From Lachnospiraceae bacterium (GTDB taxonomy: Bacteria > Bacillota > Clostridia > Lachnospirales > Lachnospiraceae), in contig JAJQCZ010000034.1 in NCBI GenBank assembly GCA_021202465.1, forward strand, positions 1 to 44,546: a stretch of DNA of 44,546 nucleotides. Reading direction: 5' to 3'. Positions 1-8,464 of the stretch are shown one piece after another. Position 1 is the first letter of the stretch. Every line of letters begins with the position of its first letter. The notes under the pieces are model-generated. The model did not search any database and was not told the DNA's origin. It saw only the letters and a program-made list of their open reading frames with translations. A program made the position numbers and the translations under genes.

Positions 1-150
1 GTTGTTCGAATCAATGAATCTCCTGCTGTTTGGGGTTGTTTTTTCACAGCCCCCCCAAAGTGTTTAACTACCGCCGGAAGGATATAAAAAAGAGAAAGAA
101 AAACGGCGAAAATTCTGTGAAAAATAATGAAGAGGTTTGTTAAATAATTC

Positions 151-179
151 TTGATAAATCCGACATTTTGCATTAAGAT
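151..179 (+). promoter_or_regulatory. sigma-A type promoter of the decarboxylase operon
   Basis: TTGATA at 151-156 and TAAGAT at 174-179 are separated by exactly 17 bases, about 60 bases upstream of the first gene of the decarboxylase operon. The preceding 150 bases are AT-rich and hold no gene; a short TTTGGGG/CCCCAAA inverted repeat at 29-35 and 53-59 is the only other structure seen. Confidence 0.7.
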
Positions 180-241
180 ATATGCGGGAGAGAATTGAAT
201 CTGTTTCTTCATACTATCAAAGGTGAAAGAGGTGAGAAAAG

Positions 242-604
242 ATGACTTTACTGGCAGCAAGCAACATAACCGAGGCGATCACGAATTCTGTCGTCGGCCT
301 GGGTACGGTGTTTGTGATCCTGGCGTTCCTGATTCTGATTATCTCGCTGTTCAAGTATGTGAACCAGTGGGATACGAACAGACAGGCCAAGGCGGAGGCG
401 AAGAAGCCCGCGGCGCCTGCTCCGGCTCCGGCCGCAGCACCGGCTCCGGCAGCGGCAGTTCCTGTCGGTCCCGGTACGATGGCGAGCGCCAAGGTGACCA
501 TCTCCGATGAGGTGGAAGGCCCGGTAGCCGCGGCAATTCTGGCGGCTGTGGCTGAGACCTGCGGAGGCAACTTTAAGGTGACATCCATTAAGAAGAGCAA
601 ATAA
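242..604 (+). CDS. Na+-translocating decarboxylase gamma subunit (OadG family)
   Basis: This 120-residue protein has one N-terminal membrane segment (about residues 16-37), a charged stretch, an Ala/Pro-rich linker (about residues 55-78) and a small C-terminal domain. That architecture and the gene order fit the gamma subunit that anchors and assembles biotin-dependent Na+-pumping decarboxylases. It is the first gene of a four-gene operon with a promoter at 151-179; an AAAGAGGTGAG ribosome-binding region precedes the ATG at 242. The C-terminal part (ISDEVEGPVAAAILAAV) resembles the extension seen in clostridial OadG proteins. The Ala/Pro linker is like that of the next gene, which fits a pair of flexible partners. 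Family assignment is fairly sure; the exact acid decarboxylated is inferred from the alpha subunit downstream. Confidence 0.85.
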   Translation: MTLLAASNITEAITNSVVGLGTVFVILAFLILIISLFKYVNQWDTNRQAKAEAKKPAAPAPAPAAAPAPAAAVPVGPGTMASAKVTISDEVEGPVAAAILAAVAETCGGNFKVTSIKKSK

Positions 605-651
605 GCTGAAAGCTGAGAAAATCTGAGTATATTCAGGAGGAAAATCTAAGA

Positions 652-1002
652 ATGAACACGTACAAAATCACCGTGAATGGCGTATCCTATGATGTGACCG
701 TTGAGAATACCGGCGCTCCGGCAGCGGCTCCGGCACCGGCAGCAGCTCCCGCACCCGCGGCAGCACCTGCACCTGCAGCAGCGGCAGGCGGCGTCCGCGT
801 GGAGGCTCAGGTGGCTGGCAAGATCTGGAAGATCGTCGCTTCCGCCGGACAGACTCTGAAGGCTGGCGACAGCATCGTGATCCTGGAATCCATGAAGATG
901 GAGATCCCGGTCGTGGCTCCGCAGGATGGGACGCTGGCTTCCATCAGTGTGTCCGAGGGTACCCCCGTTGAGCTCGGTGACCTGATCGCCACCATGAACT
1001 AG
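652..1002 (+). CDS. biotin carboxyl carrier protein of the Na+ decarboxylase
   Basis: The 116-residue protein has a short N-terminal beta-rich segment (about residues 1-22), an Ala/Pro linker (about 23-46) and a C-terminal biotinyl domain. The biotin attachment motif ESMKMEI is clear near residues 79-85, with the second K-containing Met-Lys-Met centre being the biotinylated lysine. It carries CO2 from the carboxyltransferase subunit (OadA) to the membrane beta subunit. In many bacteria this domain is the C-terminal part of OadA; here it is a separate gene between gamma and beta, and the alpha subunit downstream indeed ends without a biotinyl domain. An AGGAGG ribosome-binding site lies at about 634-639. 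Length and layout match GcdC/MmdC-type carriers. Confidence 0.92.
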   Translation: MNTYKITVNGVSYDVTVENTGAPAAAPAPAAAPAPAAAPAPAAAAGGVRVEAQVAGKIWKIVASAGQTLKAGDSIVILESMKMEIPVVAPQDGTLASISVSEGTPVELGDLIATMN

Positions 1003-1028
1003 GAATCCGAGAGTAAGGAGGACTTATC

Positions 1029-2153
1029 ATGGGAAGTATTGCTGAAACGATTACAAATCTGGTGGAGCAGACCGCGTTCGCCAACCTGTACTGGGGGAAC
1101 TACGTGATGATCATCGTTGCGTGCATCTTCCTGTATCTGGCCATCGCCAAGGGCTTTGAGCCCCTGCTGCTGGTGCCGATTGCCTTCGGTATGCTGCTGG
1201 TGAATATTTACCCGGATATCAACGAAGAGGGCGGGCTGCTTCATTATTTCTATTTGCTTGACGAGTGGTCAATCCTGCCGTCCCTGATCTTCATGGGTGT
1301 GGGGGCAATGACAGATTTCGGGCCATTAATCGCCAACCCGATCAGTTTTCTGCTGGGTGCGGCGGCGCAGTTCGGTGTCTATGCAGCCTATTTCCTGGCC
1401 ATGGCCATGGGTTTTAACGGAGCGGCTGCAGCGGCCATCTCCATCATCGGCGGCGCCGACGGCCCGACCTCGATCTTCCTGGCAAGTAAGCTGGGGCAGA
1501 CTGACCTGATGGGGCCGATTGCCGTGGCGGCCTACTCTTACATGGCGCTGGTGCCGCTGATCCAGCCCCCGATCATGAAGGCATTTACCACCAAAGAAGA
1601 GCGGCTCATCAGGATGCCGCAGCTTCGCCCGGTATCCAAGCTGGAGAAGATCCTCTTCCCTATCGTCATCACCATCGTGGTCTGCATGATCCTGCCCAGC
1701 ACGGCGCCCCTGATTGGTATGCTGATGCTCGGCAACCTGTTCCGCGAGTGCGGCGTGACCAGACAGCTGCAGGAAACGGCGGCTAACGCGCTGATGTATA
1801 TCGTGGTTATCCTTCTGGGCACTTCCGTCGGAGCGACGACTTCTGCAGAAACTTTCCTGCAGTTGTCTACCATCAAGATCGTTATCTGCGGCCTGATTGC
1901 TTTCGCTTTCGGTACCTTCGGCGGCATTATACTGGGTAAGCTGATGTGTAAGCTGACACACGGCAAGATTAATCCTCTGATCGGTTCTGCGGGTGTGTCC
2001 GCGGTTCCCATGGCGGCCCGTGTGTCTCAGAAGGTGGGCGCCGAGGAGGATCCGACCAATTTCCTGCTGATGAACGCGATGGGGCCGAATGTGGCCGGTG
2101 TCATCGGTACGGCGGTTGCAGCCGGTACCTTCATGGCCATCTTCGGTGTTTAA
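1029..2153 (+). CDS. oadB: Na+-translocating oxaloacetate decarboxylase beta subunit
   Basis: This 374-residue, very hydrophobic protein has about nine or more membrane spans and the family's conserved segment GGADGPTSIFLASKLG (about residues 140-155), which contains an Asp implicated in Na+ binding and carboxybiotin decarboxylation. The membrane beta subunit removes CO2 from carboxybiotin and couples this to Na+ export. A GGAGG ribosome-binding site precedes the ATG at 1029, and the gene sits 26 bases after the biotin carrier and 17 bases before the alpha subunit, so the four are surely co-transcribed. The same subunit type serves oxaloacetate, methylmalonyl-CoA and glutaconyl-CoA decarboxylases; the alpha subunit decides the substrate. 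Confidence 0.93.
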   Translation: MGSIAETITNLVEQTAFANLYWGNYVMIIVACIFLYLAIAKGFEPLLLVPIAFGMLLVNIYPDINEEGGLLHYFYLLDEWSILPSLIFMGVGAMTDFGPLIANPISFLLGAAAQFGVYAAYFLAMAMGFNGAAAAAISIIGGADGPTSIFLASKLGQTDLMGPIAVAAYSYMALVPLIQPPIMKAFTTKEERLIRMPQLRPVSKLEKILFPIVITIVVCMILPSTAPLIGMLMLGNLFRECGVTRQLQETAANALMYIVVILLGTSVGATTSAETFLQLSTIKIVICGLIAFAFGTFGGIILGKLMCKLTHGKINPLIGSAGVSAVPMAARVSQKVGAEEDPTNFLLMNAMGPNVAGVIGTAVAAGTFMAIFGV

Positions 2154-2170
2154 TAGGAGGATAAGATAAA

Positions 2171-3577
2171 ATGGCAGAAGCAAAACCTGTAAAGATTACA
2201 GAGACCGTCCTCCGGGATGCACATCAGTCTCTGATCGCCACCCGTATGAGTACCGGCCAGATGACTCCCATCATGGAGAAGATGGACCAGGTCGGTTACC
2301 ATGCAGTGGAGTGCTGGGGCGGCGCGACCTTCGATACGGCCCTGCGTTTCCTGAAGGAAGATCCCTGGGACAGACTGCGCCAGCTCCGTGACGGATTCAA
2401 GCACACAAAGCTGCAGATGCTCTTCCGTGGTCAGAATATTCTCGGATACCGGCATTACGCCGACGACGTGGTGGAGTATTTCGTACAGAAATCCATCGCC
2501 AACGGCATTGATATCATCCGTATCTTCGATGCGCTGAACGACGTCCGTAACCTGCAGACCGCGGTCAACGCTACCAAGAAGGAGGGCGGCCACGTACAGA
2601 CGGCCATCTCCTATACGCTGGGAGAACCCTATACCACCGAATACTATGTGGATCTGGCGAAGAAGATGGAGGATATGGGTGCGGATTCCATCTGCATCAA
2701 GGACATGGCGGGCCTTCTGGTTCCCTATTATGCAGGGGAACTGGTATCCGCCATCAAGGAAAATATTCATGTTCCGCTGGAATTGCATACGCACTGCACC
2801 AGCGGTGTGGCGGAGATGACTTATATGCGCGCCGTGGAGGCGGGCTGTGACATCATCGACACCGCCATTTCGCCGTTCGCGCAGGGCACCAGCCAGCCGG
2901 CGACCGAGGTGCAGGTGGCTACCTACAAGGGAACCCCTTATGATACCGGTCTGGATGAGGATCTGCTCAACGAGATTGCCGAGTATTTCCGTCCGCTGCG
3001 TGAGGAGGCTCTTGAGAGCGGCCTGATGAGCACCAGGATTCTGGGTGTGGATATCAACACCCTGCGCTATCAGGTGCCCGGCGGCATGCTGTCCAACCTG
3101 GTGTCCCAGCTGAAGGATCAGCACGCCGAAGACAAGTTCTATGACGTGCTGGAGGAAGTGCCGCGCGTCCGTGCGGATATGGGTACGCCGCCTCTGGTGA
3201 CTCCGTCCAGCCAGATCGTGGGAACACAGGCTGTGTTTAACGTCCTGATGGGCGAGCGTTATAAGATCGCGACCAAGGAGACCAAGGCTATGTTCGCCGG
3301 TGAGTACGGCCAGACGGTTCTGCCCTTCAACAAGGAAGTGCAGAAGAAGGTCATCGGCGACAAGGAACCGATCACCTGCCGCCCGGCGGATCTGCTGGAA
3401 CCCGAGCTGCCGAAGCTTGAGGCAGAGCTGGGAGATTGGAAGGAGCAGGATGAGGACGTTCTCTCCTATGCGCTATTCCCTCAGGTGGCGATGGATTTCT
3501 TCAAGCACAGAAAAGCGCTGCGTGAGGGCAATGCCCCTGTCAGCGGTGATGTGGAGTGTTCCGTACAGCCCGTGTAA
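2171..3577 (+). CDS. oadA: oxaloacetate decarboxylase alpha subunit (carboxyltransferase, no biotin domain)
   Basis: The 468-residue protein starts with the PYC/OadA carboxyltransferase TIM barrel: TVLRDAHQSL near residue 12, the metal-binding LHTHCTSG near residue 206 and the catalytic-lysine region SICIKDMAGL near residue 172 are all present. A conserved OadA C-terminal domain follows, but the biotinyl domain usual in longer OadA proteins is missing and is supplied by the gene at 652. It should transfer the carboxyl of oxaloacetate to carrier biotin, giving pyruvate, in the cytoplasm at the membrane. Related proteins include the transcarboxylase 5S subunit and pyruvate carboxylase subunit B; co-location with gamma and beta subunits favours the Na+ pump. 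The operon ends with the terminator at 3592-3630. Confidence 0.92.
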   Translation: MAEAKPVKITETVLRDAHQSLIATRMSTGQMTPIMEKMDQVGYHAVECWGGATFDTALRFLKEDPWDRLRQLRDGFKHTKLQMLFRGQNILGYRHYADDVVEYFVQKSIANGIDIIRIFDALNDVRNLQTAVNATKKEGGHVQTAISYTLGEPYTTEYYVDLAKKMEDMGADSICIKDMAGLLVPYYAGELVSAIKENIHVPLELHTHCTSGVAEMTYMRAVEAGCDIIDTAISPFAQGTSQPATEVQVATYKGTPYDTGLDEDLLNEIAEYFRPLREEALESGLMSTRILGVDINTLRYQVPGGMLSNLVSQLKDQHAEDKFYDVLEEVPRVRADMGTPPLVTPSSQIVGTQAVFNVLMGERYKIATKETKAMFAGEYGQTVLPFNKEVQKKVIGDKEPITCRPADLLEPELPKLEAELGDWKEQDEDVLSYALFPQVAMDFFKHRKALREGNAPVSGDVECSVQPV

Positions 3578-3591
3578 GAGAAATGAGTGCG

Positions 3592-3630
3592 ACACCTCCG
3601 GGGCCAGACCCCGGAGGTGTTTTGATTTTT
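3592..3630 (+). terminator. intrinsic terminator of the oad operon
   Basis: A perfect 12-bp stem (ACACCTCCGGGG at 3592-3603 with CCCCGGAGGTGT at 3609-3620), a five-base loop and a T-rich tail TTTGATTTTT follow the alpha-subunit stop codon. Confidence 0.92.
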
Positions 3631-3684
3631 ATACTTTGCAGTGCCTGCAAAGCAGGCATGTCTGATGGGTGCAGGAGGAGTAAA

Positions 3685-4134
3685 ATGTATCATAATAATG
3701 AGGGCGAAAAGGGTCGTTATATTTTGCAGGAGCTGCAGGATCCGGGCATGGGTACGCCGGAATTTCAGGAGATGTATCGGAAGTTTTCGAAGAGGATCCT
3801 GTGGATCGATGACCATGTGATGCCGGGATCCTTTCAGATGAATACGGCCTGGTATTATGCCGTCCCGGAAAAGGATCCTGTATTCGAAGAGCATGTCCAT
3901 GAATACGACGAGCTGATCGGCTTCTTCGGGAGCGATCCGGAGAATCCCTATGATCTGGGAGCGGAGCTGGATGTGACGCTGGACGGGGAGACGCATCGGC
4001 TGACGAAGACCTCTCTGATCTTTGTACCGGCCGGGATGCCTCATATGCCGCTGTCCATTCGCCGGGTGGATCGCCCGGTCTTCCATTTCTCCATCGTGGT
4101 CGGGCCGGAGTACAATGGCGGAGCCTATCAGTAG
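3685..4134 (+). CDS. cupin-domain protein of unknown function
   Basis: A 149-residue protein starting at the ATG at 3685, chosen because a good AGGAGG site lies just upstream (about 3673-3678); an in-frame ATG at 3556 would overlap oadA and run through its terminator. The middle and C-terminal parts look like a single cupin barrel: EHVHEYDELIGFF (about residues 70-82) would be cupin motif 1 with two His and a Glu, and VPAGMPHMPLSI (about residues 114-125) motif 2. Such proteins bind a metal and often sense or isomerise small molecules; no substrate can be named. The stop codon lies two bases before the next gene's ATG, so the two are translationally linked. Confidence 0.7.
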   Translation: MYHNNEGEKGRYILQELQDPGMGTPEFQEMYRKFSKRILWIDDHVMPGSFQMNTAWYYAVPEKDPVFEEHVHEYDELIGFFGSDPENPYDLGAELDVTLDGETHRLTKTSLIFVPAGMPHMPLSIRRVDRPVFHFSIVVGPEYNGGAYQ

Positions 4135-4136
4135 AG

Positions 4137-5393
4137 ATGGGGCGGACGATCGTAGTAGGAGGCGGCGCGGCAGGCATGATGGCTGCCATTGCGGCCGCAG
4201 AGAGCGGGGAGAAGGTTGTCCTCTATGAGAAGAATGAGAAGCTGGGGAAGAAGGTCTATATCACCGGGAAGGGGCGCTGCAATGTGACCAATGCCGGAGA
4301 CCGGAATGACTTCTTCGATCATGTGGTGACGAATGCCCGTTTTCTCTACTCTTCTTTCGGAAAATGGAACAACTGGGATATGTATGATTTCCTCAGCGGA
4401 CGGGGGCTGCCGCTGAAGGTGGAGCGGGGGAACCGTGTCTTCCCGGAGTCGGACAGGGCTTCGGACGTGACACGCACGCTGCAGAGAGCGATGGAGCAGG
4501 CGGGCGTCGTCTGGCATCTGAATACGCCGGTGAAGTCGCTGCTCCTGGAGGAATCGCTGTGCCGCTGCCGCGGCGTCCTTCTCTCCGGTGGGCGGGAAGT
4601 CGAAGCTGACCGGGTTATCGTGGCCACCGGCGGCCTCTCCTATCCTTCGACCGGCTCCACCGGGGACGGTTACCGTTGGGCCAGAGACGCGGGGTTTACA
4701 GTGACAGAATTGCGTCCGGCCCTGGTGCCTTTCGATGCGGTTCTCGGAGACGGGAGCTCCTGCAAAGAGCTGCAAGGCCTGGCCTTGAAAAATGTGGGAA
4801 TCCGTATCTGCCGGGGAGAGAAGCTTCTGACCAGTGATTTTGGAGAAATGCTCTTCACACATTTCGGTGTCAGCGGCCCGGTGATTCTGACGGCCAGCAG
4901 TCTCGTGACAAAGGAACTCCGGCAGGGCGAACTGGCTCTGCATATTGACCTGAAACCGGCATTGACAGAAGAACAGTTGGACGCCCGGCTTCTGCGCGAG
5001 CTTACAGCCGGATCTTCGAAACAAATGCGAAATATTCTGGGAACTCTTTTTCCTTCCAGTCTGATCCCGGTGATGTTGCGGCTGACGGGAATTCCGCCTG
5101 AAAAGCGGGGCCGGGAGATCACGCGGGAAGAACGCCGGACGCTTCTGACCAGAACGAAGGATTTCCCGGTGCGGATTCTGGGGAACCGGAGCTTCCGGGA
5201 GGCCATCATTACCCAGGGCGGTGTGTCTGTGAAGGAGCTTCAGCCGGGCACGATGGAATCAAAGAAGGTAAGCGGACTGTATTTTGCCGGAGAGATTCTT
5301 GATGTGGATGCCTGCACCGGCGGCTATAATCTGCAGATCGCCTGGTCGACCGGGCATGCCGCAGGCTGTGCGGGAACTGTGAAGAGAAAATAA
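4137..5393 (+). CDS. FAD-dependent oxidoreductase of the BaiN/YhiN (HI0933) family
   Basis: The 418-residue protein begins with a dinucleotide-binding motif (VVGGGAAGMMAA, residues 6-17) followed by the family signature KVYITGKGRCNVTN (about residues 39-52). The C-terminal region GLYFAGEILDVDACTGGYN is the second FAD-binding part of the family, and length is as expected. Members are cytoplasmic flavoproteins annotated as aminoacetone oxidase-like or BaiN-like; the family's general reaction is not settled, so only the fold and cofactor are firm. The gene starts two bases after the cupin stop and is followed 90 bases later by cmk, a neighbourhood frequent in Clostridia (flavoprotein-cmk-ispH). 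Confidence 0.85.
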   Translation: MGRTIVVGGGAAGMMAAIAAAESGEKVVLYEKNEKLGKKVYITGKGRCNVTNAGDRNDFFDHVVTNARFLYSSFGKWNNWDMYDFLSGRGLPLKVERGNRVFPESDRASDVTRTLQRAMEQAGVVWHLNTPVKSLLLEESLCRCRGVLLSGGREVEADRVIVATGGLSYPSTGSTGDGYRWARDAGFTVTELRPALVPFDAVLGDGSSCKELQGLALKNVGIRICRGEKLLTSDFGEMLFTHFGVSGPVILTASSLVTKELRQGELALHIDLKPALTEEQLDARLLRELTAGSSKQMRNILGTLFPSSLIPVMLRLTGIPPEKRGREITREERRTLLTRTKDFPVRILGNRSFREAIITQGGVSVKELQPGTMESKKVSGLYFAGEILDVDACTGGYNLQIAWSTGHAAGCAGTVKRK

Positions 5394-5482
5394 GGAAAAG
5401 GCAGGGCTGGCCTGGGAAAAAGACGCCCGGAGCGGCCTGTACCGGAGCGGAGAGGGACTCTGAGCGGAGGAGGAAAAAAACG

Positions 5483-6163
5483 ATGAATCGAAATATTGCC
5501 ATAGATGGCCCGGCCGGGGCCGGAAAGAGCACAATTGCGAAGCGGGTGGCGCAGCAGCTGCAGCTGATCTATGTAGATACCGGCGCCATGTACCGTGCCA
5601 TGGGAATTTATTTTCACCGTCTGGGCATCGATCCCACGGATGAACCGGCGATCTCACAGGCTGTCGACGGTGCGGAAGTCTCAATCGAGTACCGCGACGG
5701 TGCGCAGCAGGTGATTCTGAACGGAGAGAATGTGACCGGGCTGCTGCGGACCGAGGAGGCCGGACGCATGGCGTCCCGCTGTTCCGTCTATGCGGCTGTG
5801 CGCACGAAGATGGTGCAGCTGCAGCAGAGCCTGGCGGCGCGGACGGCGGTGATCATGGACGGGCGGGACATCGGGACCGTGGTGCTCCCGGACGCTCTGT
5901 TGAAGATCTATCTGACCGCCAGCGTCTCTGAACGGGCCCGCCGCCGGTATCTGGAGCTGACGGAGAAAGGAGAGGCCTGCGATCCCGCAGAGATCGAGCA
6001 GGGGATCCGTGCCCGGGATGAGCAGGATATGAACCGCCCGATTGGTCCTCTGCGCCAGGCGGAGGATGCGGTTCTGGTGGATGCCTCCGATCTTGGCATC
6101 GATGAGGTCGTGGAGGTCATCCTGGGTCTGTATGAGAAGGCCCGCCGGGAGAAAGGAGTCTGA
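5483..6163 (+). CDS. cmk: cytidylate kinase
   Basis: A 226-residue NMP kinase. The P-loop GPAGAGKSTIAKR is at residues 9-21, the CMP-binding region VDTGAMYRAMGIYF follows at about 31-44, and MDGRDIGTVVLPDA (about 122-135) is the CMP kinase signature. It phosphorylates CMP and dCMP with ATP. An AGGAGG ribosome-binding site stands at about 5467-5472 before the ATG at 5483. The TTG start of ispH follows five bases after its stop codon, so cmk, ispH and rpsA form an operon. Confidence 0.96.
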   Translation: MNRNIAIDGPAGAGKSTIAKRVAQQLQLIYVDTGAMYRAMGIYFHRLGIDPTDEPAISQAVDGAEVSIEYRDGAQQVILNGENVTGLLRTEEAGRMASRCSVYAAVRTKMVQLQQSLAARTAVIMDGRDIGTVVLPDALLKIYLTASVSERARRRYLELTEKGEACDPAEIEQGIRARDEQDMNRPIGPLRQAEDAVLVDASDLGIDEVVEVILGLYEKARREKGV

Positions 6164-6168
6164 AAGCA

Positions 6169-7011
6169 TTGGACGTGAAGCGGGCAAAAACCGCCGGTTT
6201 CTGCTTCGGCGTGAAACGGGCGGTGGAGAAAGTGTATAGTGAGATCGAGGCCGGATCCGGTCCGATCTACACCTATGGACCCATCATCCATAACGAACAG
6301 GTGGTGGCGGACCTGGAAGCGCGGGGGGTACAGATCCTGGAGGAGGGAGAAGAGATTCCTGAGAGCGGAGGAACGATCGTTCTTCGTTCTCATGGTGTGA
6401 GCCGTGCCGTGCAGGAGCAGCTGACGGCGGCCGGTCTGCGGGTCGTGGATGCCACCTGTCCCTTCGTTAAGAAGATTCACCGCGCGGTAGAGGACGCATC
6501 GGCTCAGGGGCGGACTGTGATCGTTGTGGGAAACCGGGAGCATCCGGAGGTCGAGGGAATCTGCGGCTGGAGCCGGACGCCGGTCTATGTGGTGGAGACG
6601 CCCGGAGAGGTCGACGCTCTGCCGGAACTCACCGAAGTGACTGTTGTAAGCCAGACAACATTTAACCATAAGAAATTTCAAGAACTGGTTGAAAAAATTT
6701 TGGAAAAGGGTTACAATACTATTGTTGTGAACACAATTTGCAATGCTACACAGGAACGTCAAATTGAGGCGAGAGAAATCGCCGCCGGCGTAGATGCGAT
6801 GATAGTCATTGGGGGGAAGCACAGCTCCAATACGCAGAAGCTCTACGAGATCTGCCGGAATGAATGTCCGAATGTTTATTATATACAGACACTCGCTGAC
6901 TTAGATGCACGAGGTTTCACACCAGTACGTAGCGTAGGGATCACAGCAGGGGCCAGCACCCCCAACAATATTATTGAGGAGGTTCATACTTATGTCAGAA
7001 GTAAGCTTTGA
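6169..7011 (+). CDS. ispH: 4-hydroxy-3-methylbut-2-enyl diphosphate reductase
   Basis: A 280-residue [4Fe-4S] enzyme catalysing the last step of the methylerythritol phosphate isoprenoid pathway. The three cluster cysteines are visible in AGFCFGVKRAV (about residue 12), VDATCPFV (about 95) and VNTICNATQERQ (about 187); SHGVSR and GITAGASTP are further family motifs. The start is a TTG at 6169 with AAAGGAG at 6152-6158, five bases after cmk. Its 3' end overlaps the S1 gene by 20 bases in another frame. The stretch from about 6655 to 6960 is visibly richer in A/T and uses different codons from the rest of the gene. Confidence 0.96.
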   Translation: MDVKRAKTAGFCFGVKRAVEKVYSEIEAGSGPIYTYGPIIHNEQVVADLEARGVQILEEGEEIPESGGTIVLRSHGVSRAVQEQLTAAGLRVVDATCPFVKKIHRAVEDASAQGRTVIVVGNREHPEVEGICGWSRTPVYVVETPGEVDALPELTEVTVVSQTTFNHKKFQELVEKILEKGYNTIVVNTICNATQERQIEAREIAAGVDAMIVIGGKHSSNTQKLYEICRNECPNVYYIQTLADLDARGFTPVRSVGITAGASTPNNIIEEVHTYVRSKL

Positions 7012-8071
7012 GCAGTTGCTAAACGAGGAAGGCTCATTGAATCAAATACGTACCGGAGCGGTTGTTAAGGGCACAGTCATCGGTGTGAAGGAGAATGAGA
7101 TCAGCCTGAATATCGGCTACAAGGCCGATGGGATTGTTACGAAGAATGAATATACCAATGACTCCTCCGTGGATCTGATGGAGAAGGTCCATGTGGGAGA
7201 TGAGATGGAAGTCAAGGTTCTTAAGGTCAACGACGGTGAGGGCCAGGTGGCTCTGTCCTACAAGAGACTGGCGCAGGACCGCAACAGCAAGAAGCTGGAG
7301 GAAGCCTTTGAGAACCATACGATTCTGAAGGCGAAGGTCAGCCAGGTGCTCAGCGGCGGACTCAGCGTTATGATCGACGGCATCCGCATCTTCATCCCGG
7401 CCAGTCTGGTGTCCGACGGCTTTGAGAGAGACCTCGGCAAGTACGCTGATCAGGAGATTGAGTTCGTGATCATCGAGTTCAACCCCAAGAGAAGAAGAAT
7501 CATCGGTGACCGCAAGCAGATTCTTGTGGCGCGCAAGGAAGAGATGAAGAAGGCTCTCTTCGAGCGGATCGAGGAAGGTATGATCGTGGACGGTACGGTG
7601 AAGAACCTGACTGACTTCGGCGCTTTCATCGACTTGGGCGGCGCGGACGGACTGCTGCACATCTCCGAGATGTCCTGGGGCCGGATCGAGAGTCCCAAGA
7701 AGGTTTTCAAGGTCGGCGATCAGGTGGAAGTCTTCATCAAGGAGATTAAGGGAGAGAAGATTGCTCTGAGCATGAAGTTCCCCGACAAGAACCCCTGGGT
7801 CAACGCCGAGGAGAAGTATGGTGTCGGCTGCATCGTGACCGGCAAGGTGGCGCGCATGACCGATTTTGGTGCTTTCGTAGAGCTGGAGCCCGGCGTGGAT
7901 GCCCTGCTGCATGTGTCCCAGATTTCCCGGTCTCACGTGGATAAGCCCTCCGATGTTCTGAACATTGGCCAGGAGATCACTGCGAAGGTCGTGGACTTCA
8001 ATCCCGATGACAAGAAGATCAGCCTCAGCGTCAAGGCACTGGAGCTGGATGAGATGAACGACGAGGAGTAA
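6992..8071 (+). CDS. rpsA: ribosomal protein S1 homologue (four S1 domains)
   Basis: The start is the ATG at 6992, placed by a GAGGAGG site at 6976-6982; the product has 359 residues. Four S1 RNA-binding repeats are recognisable, beginning at about residues 20, 105, 190 and 275; the third and fourth carry the typical NLTDFGAFIDLGGADGLLHI and MTDFGAFVELEPGVDALLHV. It should help mRNA binding to the 30S subunit; four-domain S1 proteins are the usual Firmicute form. In many Clostridia IspH and S1 are one fused polypeptide; here the genes are separate but overlap by 20 bases, so translation is coupled. A hairpin terminator follows at 8093-8143. Confidence 0.93.
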   Translation: MSEVSFEQLLNEEGSLNQIRTGAVVKGTVIGVKENEISLNIGYKADGIVTKNEYTNDSSVDLMEKVHVGDEMEVKVLKVNDGEGQVALSYKRLAQDRNSKKLEEAFENHTILKAKVSQVLSGGLSVMIDGIRIFIPASLVSDGFERDLGKYADQEIEFVIIEFNPKRRRIIGDRKQILVARKEEMKKALFERIEEGMIVDGTVKNLTDFGAFIDLGGADGLLHISEMSWGRIESPKKVFKVGDQVEVFIKEIKGEKIALSMKFPDKNPWVNAEEKYGVGCIVTGKVARMTDFGAFVELEPGVDALLHVSQISRSHVDKPSDVLNIGQEITAKVVDFNPDDKKISLSVKALELDEMNDEE

Positions 8072-8092
8072 TCCTCCTTTCACAGAGAGAAC

Positions 8093-8143
8093 AGAAGATG
8101 AAAAGCACATTTCCGGATAACGGAGGTGTGCTTTTTATCTTCT
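8093..8143 (+). terminator. hairpin terminator after rpsA
   Basis: A 17-bp stem (AGAAGATGAAAAGCACA at 8093-8109 with its complement at 8127-8143, one G-T pair) carries a nested TCCG/CGGA and a T5 run within the 3' arm. It lies 22 bases after the S1 stop. From its end to 8464 there is no gene; that gap holds the promoter and the putative operator of the next regulator. Confidence 0.75.
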
Positions 8144-8280
8144 GGAATGGGAATGCTGCGTTCCCTTCCTGACATTTTGTCTGCTGCGTCCCGGCAGCTG
8201 TGTCTTTGGCATGAGTGAGAGAAAGACAGGCAGGGGTGAAATATATTTGTGGATTTTTCACGGATTTCAGGGGTTTGTTC

Positions 8281-8309
8281 TTGACTTTGTCAATAGATTC
8301 AGGTATGTT
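8281..8309 (+). promoter_or_regulatory. promoter of the inositol-locus regulator gene
   Basis: TTGACT at 8281-8286 and TATGTT at 8304-8309 with a 17-base spacer, about 155 bases upstream of the LacI-type gene. Confidence 0.6.
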
Positions 8310-8347
8310 ATTTTGTAAAGAGTGTGCAATATGAGGAAATATCCCAA

Positions 8348-8357
8348 AAAGCACGCA
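8348..8357 (+). promoter_or_regulatory. candidate operator AAAGCACGCA (autoregulation)
   Basis: AAAGCACGCA lies about 40 bases downstream of the regulator's promoter. The same ten bases recur, in both orientations, in the 12-bp inverted repeat at the transaldolase-iol promoter (9758-9769 and 9804-9815). Sharing between the regulator leader and its probable target promoter suggests the binding site of the LacI-family protein. Confidence 0.45.
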
Positions 8358-8464
8358 TTGTCACAGAATATGGCAGACAGGACCTGGAGTCTGATTCGGG
8401 GACAGTGAAATGTTTCCCGGTGACATCAGCGTTATGTGTGTGAGAAAGAGATGGAGAGAGAACT

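Noticed and set aside
2171-3577. Alpha subunit as methylmalonyl-CoA or glutaconyl-CoA decarboxylase
   Set aside because: Those alpha subunits are crotonase-like carboxyltransferases; this protein has the PYC/OadA TIM-barrel motifs.
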